From Azotobacter paspali (GTDB taxonomy: Bacteria > Pseudomonadota > Gammaproteobacteria > Pseudomonadales > Pseudomonadaceae), in assembly GCF_042434745.1 (NCBI RefSeq), contig NZ_JBHLSS010000145.1: a DNA stretch of 64,000 nucleotides. One strand, written 5' to 3'. Made by a program: the position numbers and the translations under genes. Of the stretch, positions 16,749 to 24,180 are shown one piece after another. The first letter of the stretch is position 1. Each line of letters opens with the position of its first letter. The notes under the pieces are model-generated. The model had not been told where the DNA came from, did no database searches, and worked only from the letters and a program-made list of their open reading frames with translations.

Positions 16749-16895
16749 TTGATCGGAGCCGTCCCAGGATTGCCGTTCGCTTCCCGGGTCGAGGCTCTTC
16801 CAGTATCGGACCGTTGCCGAAAGTAGCGGGAAGATCGGTTTTTCGCCATGCGCGGTCAAAAGTTTTGCGCGGCCAGCGCCGCCGGAGGTTTTACG

Positions 16896-16982
16896 ATGAT
16901 CGTTCTTCGTCCTGCCGGCTTCTTTCCGGCCTGCCCGGCGCGGGTCGCCCGCCGGTTCTTCGCCGTCGCGGGGTGCCCATGA
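16896..16982 (+). CDS. Possible 28-residue leader ORF overlapping the HMA2 gene start
   Basis: ATG 16896 is preceded by GGAGG seven bases upstream, the best ribosome site of the region. The peptide is MIVLRPAGFFPACPARVARR then FFAVAGCP. Its TGA (16980-16982) overlaps the ATG (16979) of the next gene as ATGA. This matches the overlapping style of the whole operon and suggests translational coupling or a leader peptide. The next gene's own start lacks a clear ribosome site, which supports coupling. No homologue is known to me, and a chance ORF of 28 codons is possible. Confidence 0.42.
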   Translation: MIVLRPAGFFPACPARVARRFFAVAGCP

Positions 16983-17320
16983 TTCCGCCCTTCGACGAAC
17001 TGCGCGATTACCTGGCGCACATCCGCATCGTCCACCATATCCACGGACGCATCCGTCTCAAGTTGGTGAGCGGCTACGAGTCGCTCGCCGGACGAAGCCG
17101 GCAGGCTCGGCGATTCCAATCTATTCTGGATCGTACGCCGGGCATCCATTCGGTACGGGTCAATCCGCTGGCCCGTTCGTGTTCCGTGGAGTACGACCCG
17201 CAGGTGATTCCGGCCGAGGCCTGGGGCGATTTCCTGGCCGGCGTCGATTCGCCCGCCGCGGTGGCCCTCGAACAGCTTCTGCGCGAGATTCATGGGGAAA
17301 TCAGGCATGAGGAATTATGA
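16979..17320 (+). CDS. HMA2-type metal-associated domain protein
   Basis: A 113-residue protein with a ferredoxin-like heavy-metal-associated fold of the HMA2 kind, which lacks the CxxC metal site. Diagnostic parts are RIVHHIHGRIRLKLVSGYES (the HxxxGRIRxK entry motif) and TPGIHSVRVNPLARSCSVEY followed by DPQVIPAEAW. No membrane segment is visible. It is the first full gene of the overlapping operon and its 3' end overlaps the ferritin-like gene by 14 bp. The same domain starts the ATPase at 19233 and the protein at 22602. FezC-like proteins of ferrosome loci carry such domains. Assignment to that role is inference. Confidence 0.75.
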   Translation: MIPPFDELRDYLAHIRIVHHIHGRIRLKLVSGYESLAGRSRQARRFQSILDRTPGIHSVRVNPLARSCSVEYDPQVIPAEAWGDFLAGVDSPAAVALEQLLREIHGEIRHEEL

Positions 17321-17990
17321 CGAGCCGATTCTGCGCAGTCGGAGAATCGCTCCCGCCGCTCCCTTTCCCGTCCTGCACCAGGCCGCACGCATCGCGCTTT
17401 ACGACGAATACGCCGGCCACGGTTTCCATGCCGGCGTCGTCGAGGCGTTCGGACCGAGGCAGCCTTTCGTCGATATCCTGCGTTCCGGAGAGCAACATAT
17501 CGCTGCGCTTTCGAACCTGTGCCAGCGTTTCGGCATTCCCCGTCCGTTGGACCCTTTTCCGCAGGAAACCACGGTTTCGCCCGGCTGGCTGCTCAACTGC
17601 AAACGGGCGGTCGCCGGCGAGATGGCCAGGGGCCGCCTGTACCAGTACCTGCTCGCCCAGGTTGCCGAGCCCGAAGCGCGCCGGGTGTTCCAGGAACTGC
17701 TGGCGGCCTCTCTGGAACGGCATCTGCCGGCTTTTCGCCGGGCCGTGGAGGATGCCGTGGCCCAGGAGCGCTACCACGCGGCCCGGGGCATACCGCCGGA
17801 GGCGGCCTATGTGCGCCATGGGCCGTTCTCCGACTTCCTGGAGCGGATGCTCTCGCATGCCGGCCCGCTCGGCATTTTCAGCCCTCTCTTGCGGCACAGT
17901 CATCCCGCCATGTTGGCCGGCATGGTGGCGGGCGGAGCGGGGATCTATCTGTTGAAGAACCGGCCCGGTCGAAATCGAGAGGAGAACTGA
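17307..17990 (+). CDS. Ferritin-like domain protein (DUF2202-like)
   Basis: A 227-residue protein with two helical repeats of ferritin-like type. The first is ALYDEYAGHGFHAGVVEAFG, RQPFVDILRSGEQHIAALSN and LCQRFGIPRP, the E-Y / F-x-x-I / E-x-H-I pattern of DUF2202 proteins. The second is AGEMARGRLYQYLLAQVAEP, ARRVFQELLAASLERHLPAF. A hydrophobic C-terminal segment (HPAMLAGMVAGGAGIYLLKN) with a basic tail suggests membrane anchoring, unusual for ferritins. ATG 17307 was chosen over 17292. The spacing of the E and H residues differs a little from the canonical ExxH, so metal binding needs an alignment. It could hold iron at a membrane surface. Confidence 0.68.
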   Translation: MRNYDEPILRSRRIAPAAPFPVLHQAARIALYDEYAGHGFHAGVVEAFGPRQPFVDILRSGEQHIAALSNLCQRFGIPRPLDPFPQETTVSPGWLLNCKRAVAGEMARGRLYQYLLAQVAEPEARRVFQELLAASLERHLPAFRRAVEDAVAQERYHAARGIPPEAAYVRHGPFSDFLERMLSHAGPLGIFSPLLRHSHPAMLAGMVAGGAGIYLLKNRPGRNREEN

Positions 17991-17991
17991 G

Positions 17992-18381
17992 ATGTTCCAC
18001 ATCATTCCCTTCGCCGTCGGTGTAGCGACAGGCGCCGCACTGCTCAAGCTGCTCAAGAGCGACAAGACCCAGGAGGGCTTGGACAAGGCCCAGGGCGATC
18101 TGCGCGAGGCCACCGTGTCCAGTCTGCAGGCAATCGAGAGGGCTTCGGCGCGGGCCCGGGCCCGCCTCGGCGAGAAAGCGGAGACCAGGTCCGGGGATAC
18201 GCCCGTCGGCGAAGCGCCGCCCCCGAGCGAAGAACAGGCGGCCACGGCCCGAGCCGCGGCCGAACCGGCGACGGGCGCGCAAGGCGCACAAGGCGGAACG
18301 GGCAGCGGTGAACATTATCACTGGACCGCCAGCGAGTCCCTGGAGAACCTTGAGGGTGGGAGGGGGGAACGGGCGCCATGA
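17992..18381 (+). CDS. DUF5132-like small membrane-anchored protein
   Basis: A 129-residue protein. The N-terminal hydrophobic stretch MFHIIPFAVGVATGAALLKL is followed by an amphipathic, Ala/Arg-rich helix (residues about 25-62, KAQGDLREATVSSLQAIERA), then a low-complexity Ala/Gly/Pro/Glu tail. The PFxxGxxxGAxxLK start resembles DUF5132 proteins. A strong ribosome site (GAGAGGAGAAC) precedes ATG 17992, one base after the ferritin-like stop. Its 3' end overlaps the next gene (ATGA). Small proteins of this kind accompany ferrosome-type ATPases and may help shape the membrane. Confidence 0.65.
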   Translation: MFHIIPFAVGVATGAALLKLLKSDKTQEGLDKAQGDLREATVSSLQAIERASARARARLGEKAETRSGDTPVGEAPPPSEEQAATARAAAEPATGAQGAQGGTGSGEHYHWTASESLENLEGGRGERAP

Positions 18382-18734
18382 GATACCCGCTTCCAGTCGG
18401 CGGTCTTGCGATCTATCCGACTTATCCGCTCCAGCCGCCGCCGCTGCCCATGAGCACCGAATTCACCCGCGCCTTCGTCGCCACCGCCTGCCTCGCTGCC
18501 TTTCAGGGCGGTTCCCGGTCGCCGCAGCGGCTTCGGCGGGTGCTGCGCCAGGCCCTGCAGGGCGGCACGGCGTTCGCCGCCGGGTCGCGGGCCGCGACGG
18601 CTGTTCGCCTGGGCGACTATTCCGGCGCGCTGGTCGTTGCGGCGGCCGGTGCCGGAGGGGTGCTGCTGCTCGAACGCTTGCTGCACGACGTGGCTCGGCT
18701 CGACAAGGGGGATCAAGATGGGCAAGAAGCGTAA
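18378..18734 (+). CDS. Small glycine-rich membrane protein of the iron cluster
   Basis: A 118-residue protein with hydrophobic, small-residue-rich segments, FTRAFVATACLAAFQGG and LVVAAAGAGGVLLLERLL. Gly and Ala spaced at i/i+4 give a glycine-zipper look. Between them lies an Arg-rich strip, RSPQRLRRVLRQALQGG. ATG 18378 overlaps the previous stop. ATG 18450 (MSTEFTRAF) is an alternative start that drops a Pro-rich leader but has no ribosome site. The pattern is reminiscent of MamC-like organelle proteins, but I cannot assign a family. Confidence 0.58.
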   Translation: MRYPLPVGGLAIYPTYPLQPPPLPMSTEFTRAFVATACLAAFQGGSRSPQRLRRVLRQALQGGTAFAAGSRAATAVRLGDYSGALVVAAAGAGGVLLLERLLHDVARLDKGDQDGQEA

Positions 18735-19233
18735 GTACAAGAAGCAGCAAGCCGGTCCGGGGCTTTATGGGACGGGCTATGGCATGGGTTACAGCGATGT
18801 GCCGCCCCAGGCCGATGGGCCGCGATACGTCGAGAATGGCTCTGCCGGCTATGGTGCCTATGGCTATGGCGGCGGGCCGCAGCAGGGCTTCGATGGCGGG
18901 TATGGCAGTGCCTATCGTCAGCAGGCCCCCTATGGATACGGTTATGGCAACGCTGCGTCCGGCGGCGGTTTTCCCGGCTCCGGCCTGTTCGATGCCGGTC
19001 TGCTGCAGAACATGCCGGCCTTCCTGCGTTCGGGCAACGCCGAGCAGTTCCTGCTCGGCGCGCTGCTCGGCGCAGCCGCCGCTTGGGTGCTGGCCGACGA
19101 AGAGCTGCGCGGCAAGCTGATCAAGGCCGGCATGAAACTTTATGCAGGCGTCGCCGGGGGCTTCGAGGAGATGAAGGAGCAGATGGCCGACATCAAGGCC
19201 GAGGTCGCCGCCGAGCGCCACGGAGAGGCCTGA
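18718..19233 (+). CDS. Tyr/Gly-rich protein with YtxH-like membrane C-terminus
   Basis: A 171-residue protein in three parts. There is a Lys-rich start (MGKKRKYKKQQ). Residues about 12-80 are a low-complexity Tyr/Gly/Gln/Pro region (GLYGTGYGMGYSD, GYGAYGYGGGPQQGF). The C-terminus has a hydrophobic helix (EQFLLGALLGAAAAWVLADE) followed by a charged amphipathic helix (FEEMKEQMADIKAEVAAER) like YtxH or gas-vesicle-type proteins. The Tyr/Gly-rich region is the sort that self-associates. Overlaps of 17 bp with the gene before and 1 bp with the ATPase after show tight coupling. The role is unknown. Scaffolding of a membrane-bound compartment is a guess. Confidence 0.65.
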   Translation: MGKKRKYKKQQAGPGLYGTGYGMGYSDVPPQADGPRYVENGSAGYGAYGYGGGPQQGFDGGYGSAYRQQAPYGYGYGNAASGGGFPGSGLFDAGLLQNMPAFLRSGNAEQFLLGALLGAAAAWVLADEELRGKLIKAGMKLYAGVAGGFEEMKEQMADIKAEVAAERHGEA

Positions 19234-21392
19234 TGGAGGGCGCCTGGTTCGTCCGGCTGCGGATGCTGCACCACACGCCCGGGCGGGTACGCTATCGCTA
19301 CCGCTGCCGGGCGGGAACGCCGCTAGACGCGCACAGCATCGAGCACGAGATCGCGCCCCTCAAGGGCGTGCTACAGGCGCGTGCCAATCCGGCGGCGCGC
19401 TCGCTGGTGGTGGAGTTCGAGCCGGGCGTCGTCGATCCCGACCGCCTGGCCGCCGCCATTCTCGCGCTCTCACCCGCGGGGCTGCCGTTGCCGGCCGCCA
19501 ATCATCGGCATAGCGAGGCCGCGCGCCTGGGGGCGGTGGCCATGAGCGGCGCCACCCTGCTGGTCGGCCGCAGCCTGCAGCCGGGCCTGCAGGCACCGCT
19601 CGCCTTCGGCGCCGCCGTGCCGCTGCTCGGCGAGGCGGTCGACGATTTCCTCGAGAAGGGCATCACTTCCCATGTGCTGGAGGCCCTCGCCGTGGGCATC
19701 TCCATCGGCCGCAGCGACTTCCTGGCGGCCAACACCACCTCCTTTTTGCTCGCCCTGGGCGAATACCTCGAAGAGTCCATCGAACACCGTTCGGACGAAT
19801 TGCTCAAGCACCTGCTGCGCTCGCCGGGCGGCGAGGTATGGGTCGAGCGCAACGGCGTCGAGACGCTGATCGACGCCGCCGAGGTGCAGGTCGGCGACAG
19901 CGTGATCGCCGCCACCGGCACCGTGATCCCGGTGGACGGCACCGTGCTCGGCGGCGAGGCCCTGGTGAACGAGGCGACCATGACCGGCGAGAGCGTGCCG
20001 GTGGTGCGCCGGCGCGGCGATCGGGTGCTCTCGGCGACCCTGATCGAGGAGGGGCGCCTGTGCATCTATGCCGAGCGGGTCGGACGCCAGGCCGCCGCCG
20101 CGCGGATCGCCGACTTCGTCGAACAGTCGCTGTCGGTGAAAAGCGAGACCCAGCTCGAAGCCGCGCGCCAGGCCGACCGCCTGGTACCGATGGTGCTCGG
20201 CCTGGCCGGCCTCACCTGGCTGCTGAGCTCCGACGGCCAGCGGGTCGCGGCGGTGCTGCAGGCCGACTATTCCTGCGCCCTCAAGCTGGCCACGCCGGTG
20301 GCCTTCAAGGCGGCGATGTACCGTGCCGGCCAGTCGGCGATCCTGATCAAGAGCGCCAAGGCCTTGGAGCACCTGGCCCGCGCCGACACCTTCGTCTTCG
20401 ACAAGACCGGCACTCTGACCACCGGCGTGCTCCAGGTGACCGATTCGATCGCCTTCGGCGCCGCCTATAGCGCGGAGGACGTGACCAACCTGGCTGCCTC
20501 GGTGGAGGAGCACTACTTCCATCCGGTCGCCGAAGCGGTGGTGGCGGCCTCCCAGCGTCTCGACCATCCACACCATTTCGCCCACCAGGCGGTGCAGTTC
20601 GTCGTCGCCCATGGCGTGGCGAGTGTGATCGACGGCAAGCGCATCGTGGTCGGTTCGCGGCACTTCGTCGAGGACGACGAGGGCATTTCCGTCGCCGCCC
20701 ATGCCGAGGTGATCGAGCGTTTGCGCGGCGAGGGCAAGACCCTGCTCTACATCGGCTTCGGCGGCGAACTGATCGGCGTCCTGGGCCTGACCGAACAGGT
20801 GCGCGACAATGCCGCCCAAACCGTGGCCCGCCTGCGCGAGCTGGGCGCCAGGCGCATCCTGATGCTCACCGGCGACCAGCCGGAGCGGGCCCGTGCGCTG
20901 GCCGAGGAACTGGGGCTCGACGAATTCCGCGCCGGCCTGTTGCCGGAGCAGAAGGCCGAGGTGCTGCAGCAGCTCGCCGCCGAGGGCGCGCGCATCGCCT
21001 TCGTCGGCGACGGGGTGAACGATGCGCCGGCGCTGAGCGGCGCCCTGGTCGGCATCGCCATGCACCACGGCGCCGATATCGCCCGCCTGGCCGCCGATAT
21101 CACCCTGCTGGAAGACGACTTTTCCCGGGTCGCCGACGCCCTGGCCCTGGCCCTGGCGACACGGCGGCTGATCGACGGCAACTTCAAGCTCACCGCCGGG
21201 CTCAACACCAGCATCCTCGGGGCGGCGGCCTTCGGTCTGCTGACCCCGGTGGCCGCCTCGATGCTGCACAACGGCAGCACCCTCGCCATCCTTTTGCGCG
21301 CACTGGCCGGTGCCGGCCTGCCGCGCGAGAACGGAGGACGGGCGAAACGCCGCGCCGCGAGGCCGGCTCCGTCGCCACGGGCCACCGACTGA
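19233..21392 (+). CDS. P1B-type metal-transporting ATPase with N-terminal HMA2 domain (FezB-like candidate)
   Basis: A 719-residue membrane ATPase. An HMA2 domain without CxxC (residues about 8-80, LHHTPGRVRYRYRCR) precedes the membrane part. Catalytic motifs are intact: MTGESVPV (about 250), phosphorylation FDKTGTLTTG (Asp near 390), the P1B-specific HP in HYFHPVAEAVV, and GDGVNDAPALSGA (about 592). The transmembrane metal site is not the usual CPC but DYSCALKLATPVAFK (Cys near 347), the SCxxK-type motif of P1B-6 ATPases, the class found in ferrosome loci. ATG 19233 overlaps the previous stop. Iron is the likely cargo by class and context. Other divalent metals cannot be excluded. Confidence 0.88.
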   Translation: MEGAWFVRLRMLHHTPGRVRYRYRCRAGTPLDAHSIEHEIAPLKGVLQARANPAARSLVVEFEPGVVDPDRLAAAILALSPAGLPLPAANHRHSEAARLGAVAMSGATLLVGRSLQPGLQAPLAFGAAVPLLGEAVDDFLEKGITSHVLEALAVGISIGRSDFLAANTTSFLLALGEYLEESIEHRSDELLKHLLRSPGGEVWVERNGVETLIDAAEVQVGDSVIAATGTVIPVDGTVLGGEALVNEATMTGESVPVVRRRGDRVLSATLIEEGRLCIYAERVGRQAAAARIADFVEQSLSVKSETQLEAARQADRLVPMVLGLAGLTWLLSSDGQRVAAVLQADYSCALKLATPVAFKAAMYRAGQSAILIKSAKALEHLARADTFVFDKTGTLTTGVLQVTDSIAFGAAYSAEDVTNLAASVEEHYFHPVAEAVVAASQRLDHPHHFAHQAVQFVVAHGVASVIDGKRIVVGSRHFVEDDEGISVAAHAEVIERLRGEGKTLLYIGFGGELIGVLGLTEQVRDNAAQTVARLRELGARRILMLTGDQPERARALAEELGLDEFRAGLLPEQKAEVLQQLAAEGARIAFVGDGVNDAPALSGALVGIAMHHGADIARLAADITLLEDDFSRVADALALALATRRLIDGNFKLTAGLNTSILGAAAFGLLTPVAASMLHNGSTLAILLRALAGAGLPRENGGRAKRRAARPAPSPRATD

Positions 21393-21415
21393 CATCGGAA
21401 ACAGGGAGGTTCGCC

Positions 21416-21538
21416 ATGCTGCTCAGGGATCTTCATGTCGGCGAGCGCGCCAGGGTCCTTGGCTTCGCCGAGGGCCGCGAGGAACGGCCGTCGAAGGGTC
21501 GGGCACCGCTCCGGCGCGTGTCATACCGGGTGCGCTAA
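21416..21538 (+). pseudogene. FeoA-like fragment, 40 residues
   Basis: A short ORF with a good ribosome site (GGGAGGT) starts 23 bp after the ATPase stop and begins MLLRDLHVGERARVLGFAEG. LxDLxxGERARVxGF is the entry of FeoA SH3-like domains, which act with the iron transporter FeoB. Normal FeoA is about 75-85 residues. Here the rest (REERPSKGRAPLRRVSYRVR) does not resemble the family. It is either a truncated FeoA or a shortened gene kept for its N-terminus. Too short to be sure, but its place in an iron locus supports the reading. Confidence 0.5.
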
Positions 21539-21652
21539 TCTTCTTGCAGACGGTGGGTTCCGACCGTCGAGACGGTTCCGGCAGCCCGCTTCGCGAGCGG
21601 AAATGTCCGGCCCGAGCGTCAGGAAAGTCGTTTCTTCGAGAGGAGTGTTCCC

Positions 21653-22147
21653 ATGGAAAACCGCAAAGCCAAGCTTCCCGCCATCGATATCGGCATCGAT
21701 GCCGCGGATCGCGAACAGATCGCCAACGGTCTGTCGGCACTGCTCGCCGACAGCTACACGCTTTATCTGATGACCCATAACTTTCACTGGAACGTGACCG
21801 GTCCGCAGTTCAACACGCTGCACCAGATGTTCATGACCCAGTACAGCGAACAATGGTCCGCTCTCGATTTGATCGCCGAGCGCATCCGCGCGCTGGGCTT
21901 TCCGGCGCCGGGTACCTACGGAGATTTCGCCAGGCTGGCTTCCATCGAGGAGGTGAAGGGTGTGCCGAAGGCGAGCGAGATGGTCCGCCACCTGGTCGCC
22001 GCCCAGGAAGCGACCGCCCGTACCGCCCGCAAACTCTTCCCGGTGGTCGAGAAGGCCGGCGACCAGCCGACGGCCGATCTGCTCACCCAACGCTTGGAGG
22101 TGCACGAGAAGACTGCCTGGATGCTGCGCAGTCTCCTGGAGGAGTAG
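21653..22147 (+). CDS. dps: Dps-family DNA-protecting ferritin
   Basis: A 164-residue mini-ferritin that oxidises and stores iron using peroxide and protects DNA. The ferroxidase-site signature is complete: HNFHWNVTGPQFNTLHQMF followed by QYSEQWSALDLIAERIRALG. ATG 21653 follows GAGAGGAG. The 114-bp gap before it contains a short inverted repeat ACCGTC/GACGGT (21563-21576), so it may have its own promoter. It follows the iron-cluster operon in the same direction. Confidence 0.96.
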   Translation: MENRKAKLPAIDIGIDAADREQIANGLSALLADSYTLYLMTHNFHWNVTGPQFNTLHQMFMTQYSEQWSALDLIAERIRALGFPAPGTYGDFARLASIEEVKGVPKASEMVRHLVAAQEATARTARKLFPVVEKAGDQPTADLLTQRLEVHEKTAWMLRSLLEE

Positions 22148-22173
22148 GCCAGGCACGCGGGCGTGGCCGGGAG

Positions 22174-22602
22174 TCAGCGCAGCAGCGAGCGCCGGTGCAC
22201 GCCCAGATGTACGCCCAGGCAGGCCACGAACAGGCTGCCGGTGATGGCGTGGGCGCTTTTCTTGCCGGCCGCGGCCAGCACTAGCGAGGCGCTCAGGCTG
22301 CCCAGCATGCCGAGCTTGGCGCCGCGGTTGATCTGCATCTTCAGCGAGCGCCGGCGCTGGGCCTGGGGGCGGACCAGTTCGGCGTCGACGATCGAGTCGA
22401 CTTTCGCTTCCAGCGCTTCGACCGCGATCCGCGCGGCATCGAAGTGCAGGACGAGGCTGCCGGCATTCGCATTGGGGCGCAGGCCGTCGATGCCTTCGAG
22501 GCCGGCCAGCGCCTCCTCGATCCGGGCCAGGCGCGTCCGGTCGCGCAGCGCTCGGTCACGGATACGGATGCGCCCAGGCAGCGCGGAAACGATACGACTC
22601 AT
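22174..22602 (-). CDS. HMA2-domain membrane protein
   Basis: A 142-residue protein. Residues 1-75 form a third HMA2-like domain: MSRIVSALPGRIRIRDRALR with the PGRIRxR motif, then IDGLRPNANAGSLVLHFDA. Residues about 95-135 form two hydrophobic helices around AGKKSAHAITGSLF. ATG 22602 has AGGATGA upstream. It converges on dps. PGRxRxR-type N-termini recur in this locus (16979, 19233), so it is probably part of the same system despite its opposite strand. Confidence 0.72.
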   Translation of the reverse strand: MSRIVSALPGRIRIRDRALRDRTRLARIEEALAGLEGIDGLRPNANAGSLVLHFDAARIAVEALEAKVDSIVDAELVRPQAQRRRSLKMQINRGAKLGMLGSLSASLVLAAAGKKSAHAITGSLFVACLGVHLGVHRRSLLR

Positions 22603-23085
22603 GGGTGATTCATCCTGTACGGCAGATGGGCGGCTCCCCGGCAACCGTAATCCGGTATGCCGTGCGCAGAGCTGGAAGGGGGAGCAGATGTCGACGAGAG
22701 TGTGCGAAGCCAGGGGCTGTCGACGTTTTGCGCGGCTTGCGTCAAAAGGTTGCCAGCGCCTAGCGATTGATAATTATACGCATTTGTCTTCGCGGGCAAG
22801 CGAAAGCTGACGTCCGGTCAGGGCTTCCTTCGCCGGAGCGGAGTGCGTCTTTGGCCATGTGGTCGAGGGCGGTCCTTCGTCCGGCGACTCGCGGACGATC
22901 GCGTGGGCCGTTGCCACGTTCCGCGGGATGCTCGTCCGGTTTTGAAATCCAGCTTTTCGAGTCGAGGGCTTGTACTGTGTCCTTGTCGGAGAATCGGGGG
23001 CGAGCGAATGCATTCGCTTCCAAGGTTTATCGCGGACGAATCCCGCCTCTTGCCGGCGAAGGCCTTGCAAGGCTGCTCCCGAAAC
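22603..23085. other. Gene-free stretch downstream of the GGDEF gene
   Basis: Several overlapping frames are open but none has recognisable composition or a good start. One AT-rich patch, GATTGATAATTATACGCA (about 22764-22781), loosely resembles a Fur half-site and could belong to the 22602 gene's promoter. Nothing else is seen. Confidence 0.4.
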
Positions 23086-24042
23086 CTACGAGCCGGCGTG
23101 TTCCACCCGATTGCGACCGTTGCGCTTGGCCTTGTAAAGCTCGGCATCCGCCAGGCTGAGCATGTGCTCGAGATCCAGCGAGCCGTCCTCGCAGACGGCG
23201 ACGCCGAAGCTTGAGGTGCAACAAATGTGGATCGAGCCGTGCGTGAGGCTCGTGGCGGCGATGACCCCGCGCAGCCGTTCGGCGGCGGTCAGCGCTTCGG
23301 ACAGGTTGGTCTGCGGGAGGATCAGCGCGAACTCCTCGCCGCCGAGCCGTCCGGCGATGTCCGCCTCGCGTATCTGCGAGCGCATGCCGTTGGCCACCGC
23401 GACCAGCACCTTGTCGCCGACCAAATGGCCGTGGGCGTCGTTGATCTGCTTGAAGTGGTCCAGGTCGAACATGATCACGGCGATGGGGCTGGCGGCGCGT
23501 GCCGCCTGCCTGAAGGCCTGCAGGCCCAGTTGGAAGAACGCCCGGCGGTTGTTAAGGCCGGTGAGTTCATCGACGTGCGCCAAGACTTCGGCTTGGTGCT
23601 TGGCGGCGGCGAGTTCCACCTCGATGCGTTTGCGCTCGGTGATGTCGGTGGCGATCTCGATGCGCACCAGACGGCCGTCCAACCAGTAGCGTGCCTGGTC
23701 GCGGCATTCGTACCAGCGGCCGGTGTGGGTGTCGCGGGTCTCCCAGACGTAGACGCCGGCCGGCTTGCCGTCGGCGTCGAGCAGATAGGGGGTGCTGCAA
23801 AAATCGCAGGGGCCGGTCTGTCCGGGCTGCAGCACTTGCCAGCACTTCAGATCCTTGGGGTCGCCATAGTGCTGGCGCCCGTAGCTGTTGAGGTACAACA
23901 GTTCGTGGGTATGGATGTCCGCCACATAGACGATGGCGTCGATGCTGTCGAGGATGATTTCGAAGCCGGCGGTACGGCTACAATCGCAGGCCGTACCAGA
24001 CTCGCGGCTGGTTTCTTCTGGCTTGCTTCGTGGCGAATGCAT
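23086..24042 (-). CDS. PAS-GGDEF diguanylate cyclase
   Basis: A protein of about 318 residues making cyclic di-GMP. An N-terminal PAS-like sensor (FEIILDSIDAIVYVADIHTH, DFCSTPYLLDADGKPAGVYV, ending DITERKRIEVEL) is followed by a GGDEF domain (DELTGLNNRRAFF, FDLDHFKQINDAHGHLVGDK, active site RLGGEEFALILP). The RxxD inhibitory site is not obvious. The CWQVLQ...GPCDFC cysteines in the PAS are notable and might bind metal or sense redox. ATG 24042 was chosen; a GTG at 24087 would add 15 residues. Neither has a strong ribosome site. Confidence 0.9.
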   Translation of the reverse strand: MHSPRSKPEETSRESGTACDCSRTAGFEIILDSIDAIVYVADIHTHELLYLNSYGRQHYGDPKDLKCWQVLQPGQTGPCDFCSTPYLLDADGKPAGVYVWETRDTHTGRWYECRDQARYWLDGRLVRIEIATDITERKRIEVELAAAKHQAEVLAHVDELTGLNNRRAFFQLGLQAFRQAARAASPIAVIMFDLDHFKQINDAHGHLVGDKVLVAVANGMRSQIREADIAGRLGGEEFALILPQTNLSEALTAAERLRGVIAATSLTHGSIHICCTSSFGVAVCEDGSLDLEHMLSLADAELYKAKRNGRNRVEHAGS

Positions 24043-24180
24043 GTCCGGTCTACTGCTGAGCCGGCACTCCGGCCGGCGGGAATACACCCGTCTGTACCGG
24101 AGGTGGTCGACGGAGCCTGCGAGCAGGATAGATCAAAGCGTTAGCATCCGGGGGGCTTTGCGCCGGGCAGCCCGATTTCT

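Noticed and set aside
19470..21395. A 641-residue open frame antisense to the P1B ATPase.
   Set aside because: Low-complexity composition (Gly/Gln/His/Ala) and perfect overlap with a confirmed ATPase gene mark it as a shadow.
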